Positions 1-8,167 of a stretch of 37,842 nt of DNA are shown piece after piece. The DNA comes from Oscillatoriales cyanobacterium PMM_0080 (GTDB lineage: Bacteria > Cyanobacteriota > Cyanobacteriia > Cyanobacteriales > Microcoleaceae). Location: positions 1-37,842 of the forward strand of contig CASBQF010000103.1 in assembly GCA_949127775.1 (NCBI GenBank), given 5' to 3'. The position numbers were made by a program, and so were the translations under genes. The notes below the pieces were generated by a model that was not told the DNA's origin, ran no database searches, and saw only the letters and a program-made list of their open reading frames with translations. Position 1 is the stretch's first letter, and each line of letters begins with the position of its first letter.

Positions 1-415
1 CCGGGCTATGTTTCTCGTGGTGTTCGCCACCCACTAACCATTATTATTTTCCGACCAGTCGTTTGAGCTTGGTGTCTCATGTGTATCGGCGGTTATTCTA
101 CCTGTAGTATCACTCTCTTATATCATATTGAGCAGCGAATTAGATAACTAAATCCGTCCTAAAAGGACGGGGCTCCTACCCCAATTTTTCGGTAAGTTTG
201 AGGTATTGCTTGATTTTTTTTAGCCTATCCCGAAGATTAGTGTGTTCGGGTTGTGTTGGCGTCAATGGTGAGCCAACGCGCGATCGGTTGGTTCTTTTTA
301 TTATAGGACGCAAATCCGATCGCAGCAGACAACGGCTAAAAAATCTGAACTGAAATAAAGGATGAATCCGGTTTTTAGGGCAGAATCTAGCTCAGATTAT
401 CTCTATCGCTTGCCT
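1..415. other. Gene-free left edge with a compact hairpin
   Basis: No ORF here looks like a gene. At 154-170 there is a perfect 7-bp inverted repeat with an AAA loop (CCGTCCT-AAA-AGGACGG) followed by GGGCTCC. This resembles the hairpins near the right ends of IS200/IS605-type elements in cyanobacteria, but no transposase is present in the window, so the origin stays open. A weaker stem (GTGGTG/CCACCC) lies at about 17-34. In many cyanobacteria rpoB lies downstream of rpsT-tatD; it would be beyond position 1 and cannot be checked here. Confidence 0.4.
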
Positions 416-1231
416 CTAATTCAATTTGTTTTCGTCGTTTCTGGGTTCTAGCTCAAGTGAAAAGCCGAATAGCTGACAGGCATTTTCTGTTGTCTGGTGA
501 GACAAAGTTAAGAGAGAAACTCCTCTCAATTTAGCAACTTGCTCGGCCACGTGGTAGACGTAAGCTGGTTCGTTGCGTTTTCCCCGCTGGGGTACGGGGG
601 CGAGAAAAGGACAATCTGTCTCGACTAGAATGCGATCGCTATTTACCATACAAGCTGATTCTTGTATCTGCAAGGCTTTTTTAAATGTGACTGTTCCGCT
701 AAAACTAATGTAAAAACCCAGGTCTAAAAACCACTGGGTTTCTTCGGGTGTACCTCCCCAGCAGTGCATGACACCACGTACCGGGCCGCGCGTTTGCCAA
801 AACGAACGCAGCATTTCGGCCATTGGGGCGGCAGCGTCGCGACAGTGGATAATGACTGGTTTGTCAAGTTGCTGGGCGATTTCAAGCTGTGCCTCAAACA
901 CTTTAAACTGGAGTTCAGGGTCATCACCTTTATGAAAGTCTAGTCCGGTTTCGCCGATCGCCACTACCCGAGAGTCCGAACTTGCCTTATCCCTAATCTG
1001 GTTCGCAGTCTCGTTGTTCCATTTGCCGGCATCTAGGGGATGAAGCCCAACCGCAAAGGATACTTCTGGGAATCGATCGGCAATTGCTTGAATTGAGGCA
1101 AACTCTTCTGGCTCTACACAAGAATGAACCAGTCGAACTACACCAGCTTCGCGCCAGCGTTCTCGAATGGCTTCTAATTCAGACTTAAAAGTCTCAAAGT
1201 TGATATGAACGTGAGTGTCGATGAGCTGCAT
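416..1231 (-). CDS. tatD: TatD family metal-dependent hydrolase (DNase)
   Basis: A 271-residue TIM-barrel hydrolase of the TatD/YcfH family, which are metal-dependent 3'-5' DNases or related deoxyribonucleases in the cytoplasm. The N-terminal metal motif HVH is at residues 7-9. GETGLDFH supplies the conserved Glu, HCRDA and HCWGG the later histidines, and ETDCPFLAP the C-terminal Asp, so the metal site looks complete. The length matches the usual 255-270 with a short charged tail. The gene lies downstream of rpsT on the same strand with a gap of about 180 bp; this pairing recurs in cyanobacteria. Family assignment is secure; the physiological substrate is not shown by sequence. Confidence 0.93.
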   Translation of the reverse strand: MQLIDTHVHINFETFKSELEAIRERWREAGVVRLVHSCVEPEEFASIQAIADRFPEVSFAVGLHPLDAGKWNNETANQIRDKASSDSRVVAIGETGLDFHKGDDPELQFKVFEAQLEIAQQLDKPVIIHCRDAAAPMAEMLRSFWQTRGPVRGVMHCWGGTPEETQWFLDLGFYISFSGTVTFKKALQIQESACMVNSDRILVETDCPFLAPVPQRGKRNEPAYVYHVAEQVAKLRGVSLLTLSHQTTENACQLFGFSLELEPRNDENKLN

Positions 1232-1366
1232 GGGGGAAGCAGATTAGATTTGATACAAGAGCGTCCGAGTTGTTGACGGGTGAGGTTGAGAGGGGAAGAG
1301 TGCGATCGGGATAGAGTGGGAAAAAAATATTTTCCTTCTTCCTGCTGCGCTAGGACTTTTTCCCTC

Positions 1367-1408
1367 AACATCCGTTAAATCCGTTAAATCCGTTGCCGAA
1401 CTTCCTTC
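1367..1408. repeat. ATCCGTTAA-type short repeat between rpsT and tatD
   Basis: The 9-mer ATCCGTTAA runs nearly three times in a row and is followed by GCCGAACTTCCTTC. The same core (ATCCGTTA... ATCCGTTGCCGAACCTTC) recurs in a 54-nt tandem unit inside the cruA-like gene at 20163-20270. This marks it as an interspersed repeat family and not a local slip. It lies in the rpsT-tatD intercistronic gap. Confidence 0.6.
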
Positions 1409-1412
1409 TGTC

Positions 1413-1712
1413 TTAGGATGCTACTTGTGTTTCGTGAGGTTTGAGTATTCTCGCCAAGCGAGACTTCTTGTGATCACCGTTGTTGCGGTGGAGCACACCT
1501 TTTTTGACAGCTTTATCAATTTTGCTATAAGCCTCAGACATTCGCTGCTGGACTTCTTGCATTAATTCAGGGCTCGGAGCTGCGGCGTACTTGTCAACGG
1601 CTACGAAATACTTCTTCATCAGGGTTTTGACCGCTGACTTGTAAGATTTGTTGTACAAGCGGTTGCGTTCGGCTATTTTGACTCGTTTGACGGCGGACTT
1701 AATATTTGCCAT
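1413..1712 (-). CDS. rpsT: 30S ribosomal protein S20
   Basis: A 99-residue basic protein starting [24 protein letters not shown], the recognisable S20 N-terminus. S20 is a primary 16S rRNA-binding protein of the small subunit body. The length matches bacterial S20 plus a short C-terminal tail. The protein is all-helical and lysine/arginine-rich, as expected. It is transcribed toward tatD. Upstream, at about 1750-1780, the motif GTCTCAAGAC occurs twice in direct repeat; whether this is regulatory is unknown. Confidence 0.97.
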   Translation of the reverse strand: MANIKSAVKRVKIAERNRLYNKSYKSAVKTLMKKYFVAVDKYAAAPSPELMQEVQQRMSEAYSKIDKAVKKGVLHRNNGDHKKSRLARILKPHETQVAS

Positions 1713-1946
1713 AGTTCTGCTGATGGAAGTAGGTATTCGTTGATACTCGATAGTCTCAAGACAGTCTCAAGACACGGAGATTTTGAAGCACAACCTTTTC
1801 GGGGTCTATCCACAAAAAGCTTGATTTTTAAAGGCTGAGTCATACAGCAACTACCACTCGCTCAGATTGAGCTAAGTTTTTGGTTACTTTTAGGCTACTA
1901 GGCTACAATCATCCGTCACGCACTAATTTTTGACTCATTTAACTGC

Positions 1947-2162
1947 CTATTTTTTACCTCTGACGATACCCAAAGGTATGACACGGGTGTTACGGAGGCG
2001 TGTTGCGGGGTTTCCACCCTCACGAGTTAAAGTTACGGTTTCTGGCGCGCAGTTGTCAACTATACAATATTTTGGCGTTTTCTTATAAAAAAAATTATTA
2101 GGTGTCAGAAAAAACAATATAGCATTTATTCTGAACAAAATCCGATTCCCCGAAAAATCCAA
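1947..2162 (-). CDS. Doubtful small ORF in the rpsT-hisD gap
   Basis: A 71-codon frame beginning with TTG. The N-terminal half is AT-rich and hydrophobic; the C-terminal ~35 residues are more protein-like and basic (PETVTLTREGGNPATRLRNT, then an IPLGIVRGKK end). No family is recognised and no clear ribosome binding site precedes it. It may be the tail of a decayed gene or chance. The rest of 1713-2567 holds the rpsT upstream region and a purine-rich repeat, with no other gene seen. Confidence 0.2.
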   Translation of the reverse strand: MDFSGNRILFRINAILFFLTPNNFFYKKTPKYCIVDNCAPETVTLTREGGNPATRLRNTRVIPLGIVRGKK

Positions 2163-2233
2163 GTTAAGCTATAACAAAGAGTACAGGTTATTTTGGCTTC
2201 GCCAAGAAGCACTTAAGGAAAATAAAAGCCAAA

Positions 2234-2286
2234 AGGCAGAAGGTAGAAGGTAGAAGCAGCCGGATCAGAAAGTAGAAGGCAGAATC
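2234..2286. repeat. GGCAGAA/GGTAGAA short tandem repeat tract
   Basis: Degenerate heptamers of the type GGCAGAA and GGTAGAA follow one another (GGCAGAAGGTAGAAGGTAGAA, then GTAGAAGGCAGAA). Such short tandemly repeated repetitive sequences are typical of intergenic DNA in filamentous cyanobacteria. They lie about 280 bp upstream of hisD. Confidence 0.6.
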
Positions 2287-2567
2287 AAAATTCTCCCCCT
2301 AGGGCAATATCCCTTTGGGATTGAACTCTCTTCCTGAGCACTTAATCGGCTGGGTGGGCAATTCAAGAGAAAAAGTTGTGACTTGTCCGATCGTGTTGCA
2401 AAATCCTTGACACAGATTTAAGCGCAGCACTGAACACGAGTGAAAATACCGCGAGTCTCGCGGTTGAGCTTGTGGACTGGTGGGCTACTTCTCCAGAATA
2501 TCCCCACAAAAATCCCAAATTGTCAAATAAATGTTAGTGAATTTTATAGACGGCATTCCGAATCTCC

Positions 2568-3881
2568 ATGCTGCGAATTATTACTCAGTGGGTTGAGGCA
2601 CAAGCTGAACTGCGACGAATCTGCGATCGCACCCATGACGAACTCATCGTTCACAAAGAAGCCACCGTGCGGGAGGTGCTGCAAGCTGTCAAGCGCAAAG
2701 GTGACAAAGCTGTGCTGCACTACACCGCTGAATTTGACCGCATGACCCTAAATGCGGAAGAATTGCGAGTGAGCGGCGCCGAATTGGATGCTGCTTATCA
2801 GCAGGTGTCGAAGGAATTATTAAATGCAATCCGCACAGCTTGCAAACAGGTAGAGGCCTTTCATCGACAGCGCGTCCCAAAGTCTTGGGTGCAGTTTGGT
2901 GATGATGAGATTGTTTTGGGCAAACGCTACACGCCAGTCGATCGCGCGGGCATTTACATTCCTGGCGGTCAGGCATCCTATCCCAGCTCAGTAATCATGA
3001 ATGCGGTTCCTGCGAAGGTCGCCAAGGTTCCGAGACTGGTGATGTGTACTCCCCCCGGACAAGAGAAGAAAATGAATCCTGCGGTGCTGGTAGCGGCTCA
3101 GGAGGCGGGAGTTGATGAGATTTATCGGGTAGGTGGGGCCCAGGCGATCGCCGCTTTGGCCTACGGTACCGAAACTATTCCGAAGGTGGATTTAATTACT
3201 GGGCCGGGGAATATTTACGTCACCCTGGCGAAAAAACTGGTTTACGGAACTGTGGGGATCGATTCTCTGGCGGGCCCGTCGGAGGTGCTGATTATCGCTG
3301 ATGGCAAGGCAAATCCTGTGCACGTAGCTGCGGATATGTTGGCTCAAGCTGAGCACGATTCGATGGCCTCGGCGATTTTGCTGACGGCGGATTCGGTGTT
3401 GGCGAGAAAAGTCGTGGCTGAGGTAGACAGACAGTTGGCAAATCACCCGCGCCGGACTTTGACCGAAAAGGCGATCGCCAACTACGGTTTAGTCGTAGTA
3501 GTTGAATCTCTGAAGGCGGCGGCGGAACTCTCTAACGAATTTGCTCCCGAACACTTGGAATTGCAAGTGGCAGATCCCTGGGCTTTGCTGGAGCAAATTC
3601 GCCACGCTGGAGCGATTTTCTTGGGCTATTCGACGCCGGAAGCTGTGGGTGATTATTTGGCGGGGCCGAATCACACTTTGCCGACTTCTGGTGCTCCGCG
3701 CTATGCGTCGCCACTTTGTGTCGAAACTTTCATGAAGCATTCGAGTTTGATTGATTATTCGCCAACTGCACTGAAAAAGGTGAGTAGGGCAATTAATGTG
3801 TTGGCGGAAGCTGAGGGTTTGCCTTCTCACGCTGATTCAGTGCGACTGCGGACTGAAAATCAGGGGGATGATCAATTTTAG
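2568..3881 (+). CDS. hisD: Histidinol dehydrogenase
   Basis: A 437-residue enzyme catalysing the last two steps of histidine synthesis, L-histidinol to L-histidine with two NAD+. Diagnostic segments are present: GIYIPGG near residue 128, GGAQAIAALAYGT, GPGNIYVTLAKK, AGPSEVLIIAD, the Zn-ligand region QAEHD, EHLEL with the catalytic Glu-His, and AGPNHTLPTSG. Length is normal (about 430). The ATG at 2568 is the first before conserved sequence. The gene stands alone, as is usual for cyanobacterial his genes, and is followed by an inverted-repeat terminator candidate. Confidence 0.97.
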   Translation: MLRIITQWVEAQAELRRICDRTHDELIVHKEATVREVLQAVKRKGDKAVLHYTAEFDRMTLNAEELRVSGAELDAAYQQVSKELLNAIRTACKQVEAFHRQRVPKSWVQFGDDEIVLGKRYTPVDRAGIYIPGGQASYPSSVIMNAVPAKVAKVPRLVMCTPPGQEKKMNPAVLVAAQEAGVDEIYRVGGAQAIAALAYGTETIPKVDLITGPGNIYVTLAKKLVYGTVGIDSLAGPSEVLIIADGKANPVHVAADMLAQAEHDSMASAILLTADSVLARKVVAEVDRQLANHPRRTLTEKAIANYGLVVVVESLKAAAELSNEFAPEHLELQVADPWALLEQIRHAGAIFLGYSTPEAVGDYLAGPNHTLPTSGAPRYASPLCVETFMKHSSLIDYSPTALKKVSRAINVLAEAEGLPSHADSVRLRTENQGDDQF

Positions 3882-3928
3882 ATGTTAGGTTTGAATTTGG
3901 CGATCGAGATTTTCGCACTTCGGGCTTG

Positions 3929-3994
3929 AGAAACCCGGTTTCTTCCAATATCTTGCTTAAATTACGCAATTATGTTAAGAAACCGGGTTTTTGT
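3929..3994. terminator. Inverted repeat/terminator after hisD (AAGAAACCGGGTTT family)
   Basis: AAACCCGGTTTCTT at 3931-3944 pairs perfectly with AAGAAACCGGGTTT at 3977-3990, followed by TTT. It can act as a factor-independent terminator for hisD. The same AGAAACCGGGTTTTT arm recurs at 22111-22178, so this is also a dispersed palindromic repeat. Confidence 0.6.
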
Positions 3995-4097
3995 ATAGTT
4001 AATGATGCTGTTGGTGGGAAGATAGAAATTGGGGAAAGTAGGCAAGATTTAACGAGAATTTTAAAGTCTAATATCTGAGATTTAAAGGTGCATTATA

Positions 4098-4520
4098 TTG
4101 AATACTGTTTTGGTGGCGATCGACAATTCTGAGTTTGCAGCACAGGTTTTGCAAGCTGTGGGGCAGTTTAAGCTAGAACCGACGGCTAAGGTGATTCTAG
4201 TTCATGTTGTGAGTTCTGGGATGTCGGATTTTGATGCGGTGGTCGATCGACCTCACGCTCAGGGAAATGAGATTGCTTACCGAGAAGTAGAGAAGTTACT
4301 GCAATCTTATCAGGAAACTTTGCCTTGCGAGAGTGAGTTGGAGATTGTGTCGGGGGAACCGGCGCAGGAGATTTTGCGTTTGGCGAATATTCATAAAGTA
4401 GACTTAATTGCGATCGGCTGTCGGGGTTTGACTGGTTTGAAGCGGATTTTGGAGGGTTCGGTGAGTGCTGAGGTTGTGGCTGAGGCTCCTTGTTCAGTAT
4501 TGGTTGTGCGGGCCAAGTAA
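4098..4520 (+). CDS. Universal stress protein (UspA family)
   Basis: A 140-residue single-domain Usp protein. It opens with the typical beta strand VLVAIDNSEFA. The C-terminal nucleotide-binding motif G-x2-G-x9-G-S reads GCRGLTGLKRILEGSVS, so it belongs to the ATP-binding type. It ends in the usual PCSVLVVRAK strand. The start is TTG at 4098, chosen because AAAGGTG lies 7 nt upstream and the protein begins correctly there. Its role is a cytoplasmic stress-response ATP-binding protein; the specific stress is unknown. Confidence 0.92.
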   Translation: MNTVLVAIDNSEFAAQVLQAVGQFKLEPTAKVILVHVVSSGMSDFDAVVDRPHAQGNEIAYREVEKLLQSYQETLPCESELEIVSGEPAQEILRLANIHKVDLIAIGCRGLTGLKRILEGSVSAEVVAEAPCSVLVVRAK

Positions 4521-4609
4521 GGGGAATTGTACCGCAGAGGTTGACAGGCAGGAAGCTGATTGATATTTTACTAAATTTCTTTCTGGATCAAGCCTTCCAT
4601 AGAATAATT

Positions 4610-5488
4610 ATGAGCGTGACTCTCAACATCCCTACAATCAATGATGATCTGAACGACTTTGACAATCTGTTTCAGCTTTTGGAGCAACTAAATGAGGATT
4701 GCTCAGAAGTAATTATTGACTTTTCTAAATGTTTTTTTCTCAGACAAAATGCCGTAGCTTTTCTGGGAGGATTAATTCGTCTCATTCAATCCCGCTCGAT
4801 AAAATTAAACATTAATTGGGATAGTATTCATAACAACATAAAAATGAATCTTGAACAAAACGGATTCATGTATACTTTTTGTGAGAATAAAGAACCTTGG
4901 CAGGGTAATTCTATCCCTTATCGAGAAGATAAAAAACAAGATAAAGATGGCTTGGTTGACTACCTAGCAGAAAAATGGCTAGGACGAGACTGGGTTGATA
5001 TAAGTCAAAAATTGCAAAACGTCATCGTAGGAACCGTTTGGGAAATCTATGCTAACGCCTTTGAGCATGGAAAAACAGAAATCGGAGTCTTTAGCTGTGG
5101 ACAGCACTACCCTAAAAAAAAGGAACTAAAACTCACTGTGATTGACTTCGGTGTTGGGATTCCCCAAAATGTCCGCCTATTCCAAAATCTCCCTGATTTA
5201 CCAGCAGACGAAGCCCTAAAATGGGCATTTGAAGCAGGAACTACAACCAGGCGCGGTGATGTTGCTGGGGGCGTTGGACTTGACTCTCTGAAAACATTTG
5301 TAAAGATGAATAGAGGAAAGTTGGAGTTTTTCAGTCACAATGGGTATGTCCTGATTAACAAAGATGAGGAAACTTACCAAAATCGCCCAACCTTTTTCGG
5401 AGGGACACTGGTTAACATTACCCTCCAATGTGATGAAGCCATTTATGTGCTGGCTTCTGACACCGACGGCGACGCCCCACTTTTCTGA
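4610..5488 (+). CDS. STAS-like plus GHKL (HATPase_c) ATP-binding protein
   Basis: A 292-residue protein with two parts. Residues 1-90 look like a STAS fold (EVIIDFSKCFFLRQNAVAFLGG). Residues 130-275 are a GHKL ATPase of the histidine-kinase/anti-sigma type: N-box E145-N149-H153 in WEIYANAFEHG, G1 box VIDFGVGIP (D179), G2 box GGVGLDSL (220-227). There is no phospho-acceptor His domain, so it is not an ordinary sensor kinase; it resembles an SpoIIAB/RsbW-like switch kinase fused to its own STAS domain. The open frame extends back to 4490 inside the usp gene, but the ATG at 4610 begins the conserved part. It is first in an operon with a DUF4325-type gene and a PIN nuclease. The function proposed, controlling the PIN protein, is inference. 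Confidence 0.8.
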   Translation: MSVTLNIPTINDDLNDFDNLFQLLEQLNEDCSEVIIDFSKCFFLRQNAVAFLGGLIRLIQSRSIKLNINWDSIHNNIKMNLEQNGFMYTFCENKEPWQGNSIPYREDKKQDKDGLVDYLAEKWLGRDWVDISQKLQNVIVGTVWEIYANAFEHGKTEIGVFSCGQHYPKKKELKLTVIDFGVGIPQNVRLFQNLPDLPADEALKWAFEAGTTTRRGDVAGGVGLDSLKTFVKMNRGKLEFFSHNGYVLINKDEETYQNRPTFFGGTLVNITLQCDEAIYVLASDTDGDAPLF

Positions 5489-5503
5489 GGGAACTTCTGA
5501 AAT

Positions 5504-5857
5504 ATGAAATCTTACAAGATTGGCACTTTGATTGGGAAAACTTGCATGACACCCGATGACGGTATGAAGGTGTATGAGTTGACATACCCCGAACTACGGG
5601 CAGATCACGCTGTGGAGCTTGACTTTGCTGGTGTAGAGATTTTTGCATCTCCGTTCTTCAATTTTGCCATTGGACAGCTACTTAGGGATATCTCCCCAGA
5701 CACTTTAAACCGTCTGCTGACATTTTCTCATCTTAATAGTGTAGGCAATCAAATACTCAAACAGGTGATTAAGAACTCAAAACGCTACTACGCAGCAGAT
5801 GATGCAACCCGCAATGCAATCAATGAAATTGTCAGCCAACAGGTGGGAAATGTATAA
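5504..5857 (+). CDS. STAS-like protein (DUF4325 type)
   Basis: A 117-residue protein with the DUF4325 pattern: a short N-terminal strand region, VELDFAGVEIFASPFFNFAIGQLL (the strand-helix core like an anti-sigma antagonist), then a helical tail. DUF4325 proteins are known to sit beside GHKL ATPases. A good Shine-Dalgarno GAGGGAAC lies 15-18 nt after the GHKL gene, and the stop overlaps the next start by one base (TAATG at 5855-5859), so translation of the three genes is coupled. Likely the partner of the upstream ATPase. No catalytic residues are evident. Confidence 0.72.
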   Translation: MKSYKIGTLIGKTCMTPDDGMKVYELTYPELRADHAVELDFAGVEIFASPFFNFAIGQLLRDISPDTLNRLLTFSHLNSVGNQILKQVIKNSKRYYAADDATRNAINEIVSQQVGNV

Positions 5858-6462
5858 TGGCAGCCCAATATACAGTCAAGGCTGAGGTAGTTAATATCCA
5901 GTTTGACACACCTCAAAAAGATGACATTTTTCTGGTAGATACTAATGTATGGTACTGGCTGACATACACTCCAGCCAGTACCTCTGCGAGGAGCTATCAA
6001 ATAAATGATTATCCTGCTTATTTAACAAAAATTATTTCTGCTCAAGGATTGCTTTTATATTGTGGGCTTTCTTTGGCAGAGTTAGCACATAATATTGAAC
6101 AGGCAGAACGAGCAATTTTTTCGACTACATTAAACACAAAAGAATATCGCCATAACGAGCCAACAGAAAGAGCTAACGTAGTAGCTGAAGTTCTAGCTGC
6201 TTGGGGTCAGGTAACATCTATTGCTGAATCGATTGATGTAACTATTGATGAAATTACAACTAACGCATCTTTAACCCGATTTCAAACTCAACTTTTAGAT
6301 GGCTATGATCTGCTATTTCTGGAAGCAATGGATAAAGCAGGGGTAGTTCAAGTAATTACTGATGATGGTGATTATGTGACTGTTCCTGGTATCAAAGTTT
6401 TTACTGCTAACCGCAATGTAATTACGGCCGCAAGAAATCAAGGTAAGCTGATTACTAGATAA
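5857..6462 (+). CDS. PIN-domain ribonuclease-like protein
   Basis: A 201-residue protein with the PIN-domain acidic set: FLVDTNVWYW gives D28 and N30, LSLAELAHN gives E75, DGYDLLFLEAM gives D148/D151, and VITDDGDY gives D169/D170. PIN domains are Mg-dependent ssRNA nucleases, many of them toxins of VapC type. This one is longer than classical VapC (about 130-140) and has no VapB-like gene; instead it is translationally coupled to the DUF4325 gene, with AGGTGGG as ribosome binding site. It is probably the effector of the operon, restrained or released by the GHKL/STAS proteins (inference). Confidence 0.78.
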   Translation: MAAQYTVKAEVVNIQFDTPQKDDIFLVDTNVWYWLTYTPASTSARSYQINDYPAYLTKIISAQGLLLYCGLSLAELAHNIEQAERAIFSTTLNTKEYRHNEPTERANVVAEVLAAWGQVTSIAESIDVTIDEITTNASLTRFQTQLLDGYDLLFLEAMDKAGVVQVITDDGDYVTVPGIKVFTANRNVITAARNQGKLITR

Positions 6463-6483
6463 GAAATAAGACCAAATGCTTCA

Positions 6484-6596
6484 TCAGTAATCAACACGCG
6501 ATCGCAGCAGATATACTGTCTCTATTAAGCTTGCCAATTCGTCAGCGGCAATTAAGGCTACATTTTCGCCGTCTTTGTAAGTAAGAGGGATTAATT
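6484..6596 (-). pseudogene. Phd/YefM-type antitoxin remnant
   Basis: On the minus strand 6596-6484 reads LTYKDGENVALIAADELASL followed by IETVYLLRS and a stop. This is the middle of a Phd/YefM antitoxin (pattern ESVALISADELxSLxETxYLLRS). The N-terminal DNA-binding part is missing: the frame is cut exactly where the MITE-like palindrome begins at 6597. The C-terminal tail is also short. No toxin gene is found next to it on the same strand. It looks like a dead toxin-antitoxin scar. Confidence 0.6.
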
Positions 6597-6664
6597 GTAG
6601 GGTGCGTCAGCCAAGAGTTATTGAATCTGCATACAATATAGCGCGATCTGACGCACCGTACTAC
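6597..6664. repeat. MITE-like palindrome, copy 1
   Basis: Starts GTAGGGTGCGTCAGCCAAGA and ends CTGACGCACCGTACTAC, so its ends are inverted repeats. It is in direct tandem with copy 2 after an 8-base spacer. The GTAGGGTGCGTCAG terminal sequence is a common dispersed palindromic repeat of cyanobacteria. It interrupts the antitoxin remnant. Confidence 0.75.
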
Positions 6665-6672
6665 TAAAACTT

Positions 6673-6740
6673 GTAGGGTGCGTCAGCCAAGAGTTATTCA
6701 CTTTGCAGATGATACAACGGAATCTGACGCATCCTACTAC
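6673..6740. repeat. MITE-like palindrome, copy 2
   Basis: Starts with the same bases as copy 1 through GAGTTATT, diverges in the middle, and ends CTGACGCATCCTACTAC. It stops 3 bases before the stop codon of the small membrane-protein gene at 6744, so the end of that gene may have been reshaped by the insertion. Confidence 0.75.
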
Positions 6741-6743
6741 TGG

Positions 6744-6965
6744 TTAGAGACTTTTAAATCCCAACCCGAAATCTCGACGTACTTTCACAGTCTCTGGCTT
6801 AGTTTGAATATTCTGCTGTTGTTGAATCTGCTGCTCTGCTTTAGCGCTTTCCCAGAAAAATCTTTTATCCTGAAAGATATAAACCGTGGGAATAGCAGCA
6901 ACAAAGGTGATTAAGATTCCGGTAATACCCACGACTAAATGCCAGTCAATTCTGTTTCCACTCAT
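6744..6965 (-). CDS. Small single-pass membrane protein
   Basis: A 73-residue protein with one clear transmembrane helix at about residues 8-31 (WHLVVGITGILITFVAAIPT), then a charged, Gln-rich cytosolic or lumenal tail. The family is not recognised. It begins 42 bp after the kinase stop on the same strand and is likely cotranscribed with the kinase. The C-terminal residues end at the MITE boundary, so the tail may not be ancestral. The alternative, that it is non-coding, is less likely given the TM pattern and context. Confidence 0.55.
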   Translation of the reverse strand: MSGNRIDWHLVVGITGILITFVAAIPTVYIFQDKRFFWESAKAEQQIQQQQNIQTKPETVKVRRDFGLGFKSL

Positions 6966-7007
6966 AATGTTAATTTTCCAACTTGATAAAATTTGGGTTT
7001 TTCGACT

Positions 7008-8057
7008 TTAAAATATCCCTTTCTTCCTTGGGGCAACAGTTGGCTGCGGGTATGGTAGTATCCTCATAAATTGGGGATAATTTTGGACTACAAAGATAAC
7101 GGTAAGAGTCACAAATCCTAAAGCAACTAAACCTATTAACACTTTCGGTATTTTTGGTAAGTTGAGTGAAGGCCAACTGGGAGCAGGGGAAGCCACTGTC
7201 GGAGATAATGAAGATACTGCTAAAGGTTTAATAGCTTGTAATGCTTCATCTGCTGACTGATAGCGCTGTTTCCATTGGTATCGTACCATGTTATCCAAAA
7301 TATCTGCTAATTTTGGGCTGACTGATACTCTGTCCCTCCAAATAACTTCTAGCGTCTGCGAGTCTTTTGGCAATTCGTGAGGAAATACCCCCGTCAGTGC
7401 TTGGATACCTACCATTCCTACTGCATAGATATCGCTGCACAATTTAGGATGCCCATTTTCTTGTTCGTTGGGCATATATCCGGGAGTGCCAATGGGAACT
7501 GTTCGCGGTTGCCCTGTAGCATGGTTCAATTGGCTGCTGATTTGTTTGACTGCCCCAAAGTCAATCAAGACAATCTTACCATCCGCATCGCGCCGCATTA
7601 AATTGGAGGGCTTGATATCCCGGTGGATGATCTTGTGTTGATGGACAAATTTCAATACTTCTAAAATATCATACAACAATTCAATGACTTGACTTTCACT
7701 GAACTGAACTCCCCTTGCTCCCGTTTGGTGATGGGGGTTGAATTCGTCGCTCAAATCGTGTCCCACAATCAACTCTTGGACGAGATAGAATTCTTGGTTT
7801 TCCTGGAAGTGAGCCAATAGCTGCGGAATGCGATCGTGCTTCCCTAAGTTCTCCAATACTACAGACTCTTTTGCAAACAGCCGTTTGGCTATGTCCAAAA
7901 CAGATGGTTCATTGGACTCTGGCATCAATCTCTTGACGACACAGGGCGGATAGTTGGGTCGATCTCGATCCTCGGCTAGGTATGTCTCGCCAAATCCACC
8001 TTGACCCAAGAAACGGATGATGTGATATCGTCGGTTAAGAGTTTGTCCTACAATCAT
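7008..8057 (-). CDS. Membrane-anchored Ser/Thr protein kinase
   Basis: A Hanks-type kinase of 349 residues. Glycine loop GQGGFGETY (18-26), Lys42 in VVKRL, catalytic HRDIKPSN (145-152) and DFG (167-169) are all intact, so it should be active. After the kinase domain a linker rich in Ser/Pro leads to one TM helix (about 305-327) and a short basic tail. The open frame reaches back to 8093, but MIVGQTLNRRYHI at 8057 matches the normal start of cyanobacterial kinases of this kind. The gene is divergent from the COP23-type gene, sharing a ~110-bp intergenic region, and is followed by a small membrane protein. It is probably part of a signalling cluster with the nearby trypsin-like proteases. Confidence 0.93.
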   Translation of the reverse strand: MIVGQTLNRRYHIIRFLGQGGFGETYLAEDRDRPNYPPCVVKRLMPESNEPSVLDIAKRLFAKESVVLENLGKHDRIPQLLAHFQENQEFYLVQELIVGHDLSDEFNPHHQTGARGVQFSESQVIELLYDILEVLKFVHQHKIIHRDIKPSNLMRRDADGKIVLIDFGAVKQISSQLNHATGQPRTVPIGTPGYMPNEQENGHPKLCSDIYAVGMVGIQALTGVFPHELPKDSQTLEVIWRDRVSVSPKLADILDNMVRYQWKQRYQSADEALQAIKPLAVSSLSPTVASPAPSWPSLNLPKIPKVLIGLVALGFVTLTVIFVVQNYPQFMRILPYPQPTVAPRKKGIF

Positions 8058-8167
8058 TTTTATGTCATAATATTTTTTATAATTCTCACACACTCAGATA
8101 CAATTCGGCTTAGTTCTTGAAACCGTCAAGAAAGCATTTTCATTCAAATTTACTAAGTGCCAACACT

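Noticed and set aside
4490-4609. Upstream extension of the GHKL gene into the usp gene
   Set aside because: The 40 extra residues come from another frame of the usp coding region and its spacer; the conserved part starts at 4610.
6678-6914. 78-codon plus-strand frame opposite the small membrane protein
   Set aside because: Starts inside a MITE and is antisense to a better candidate.
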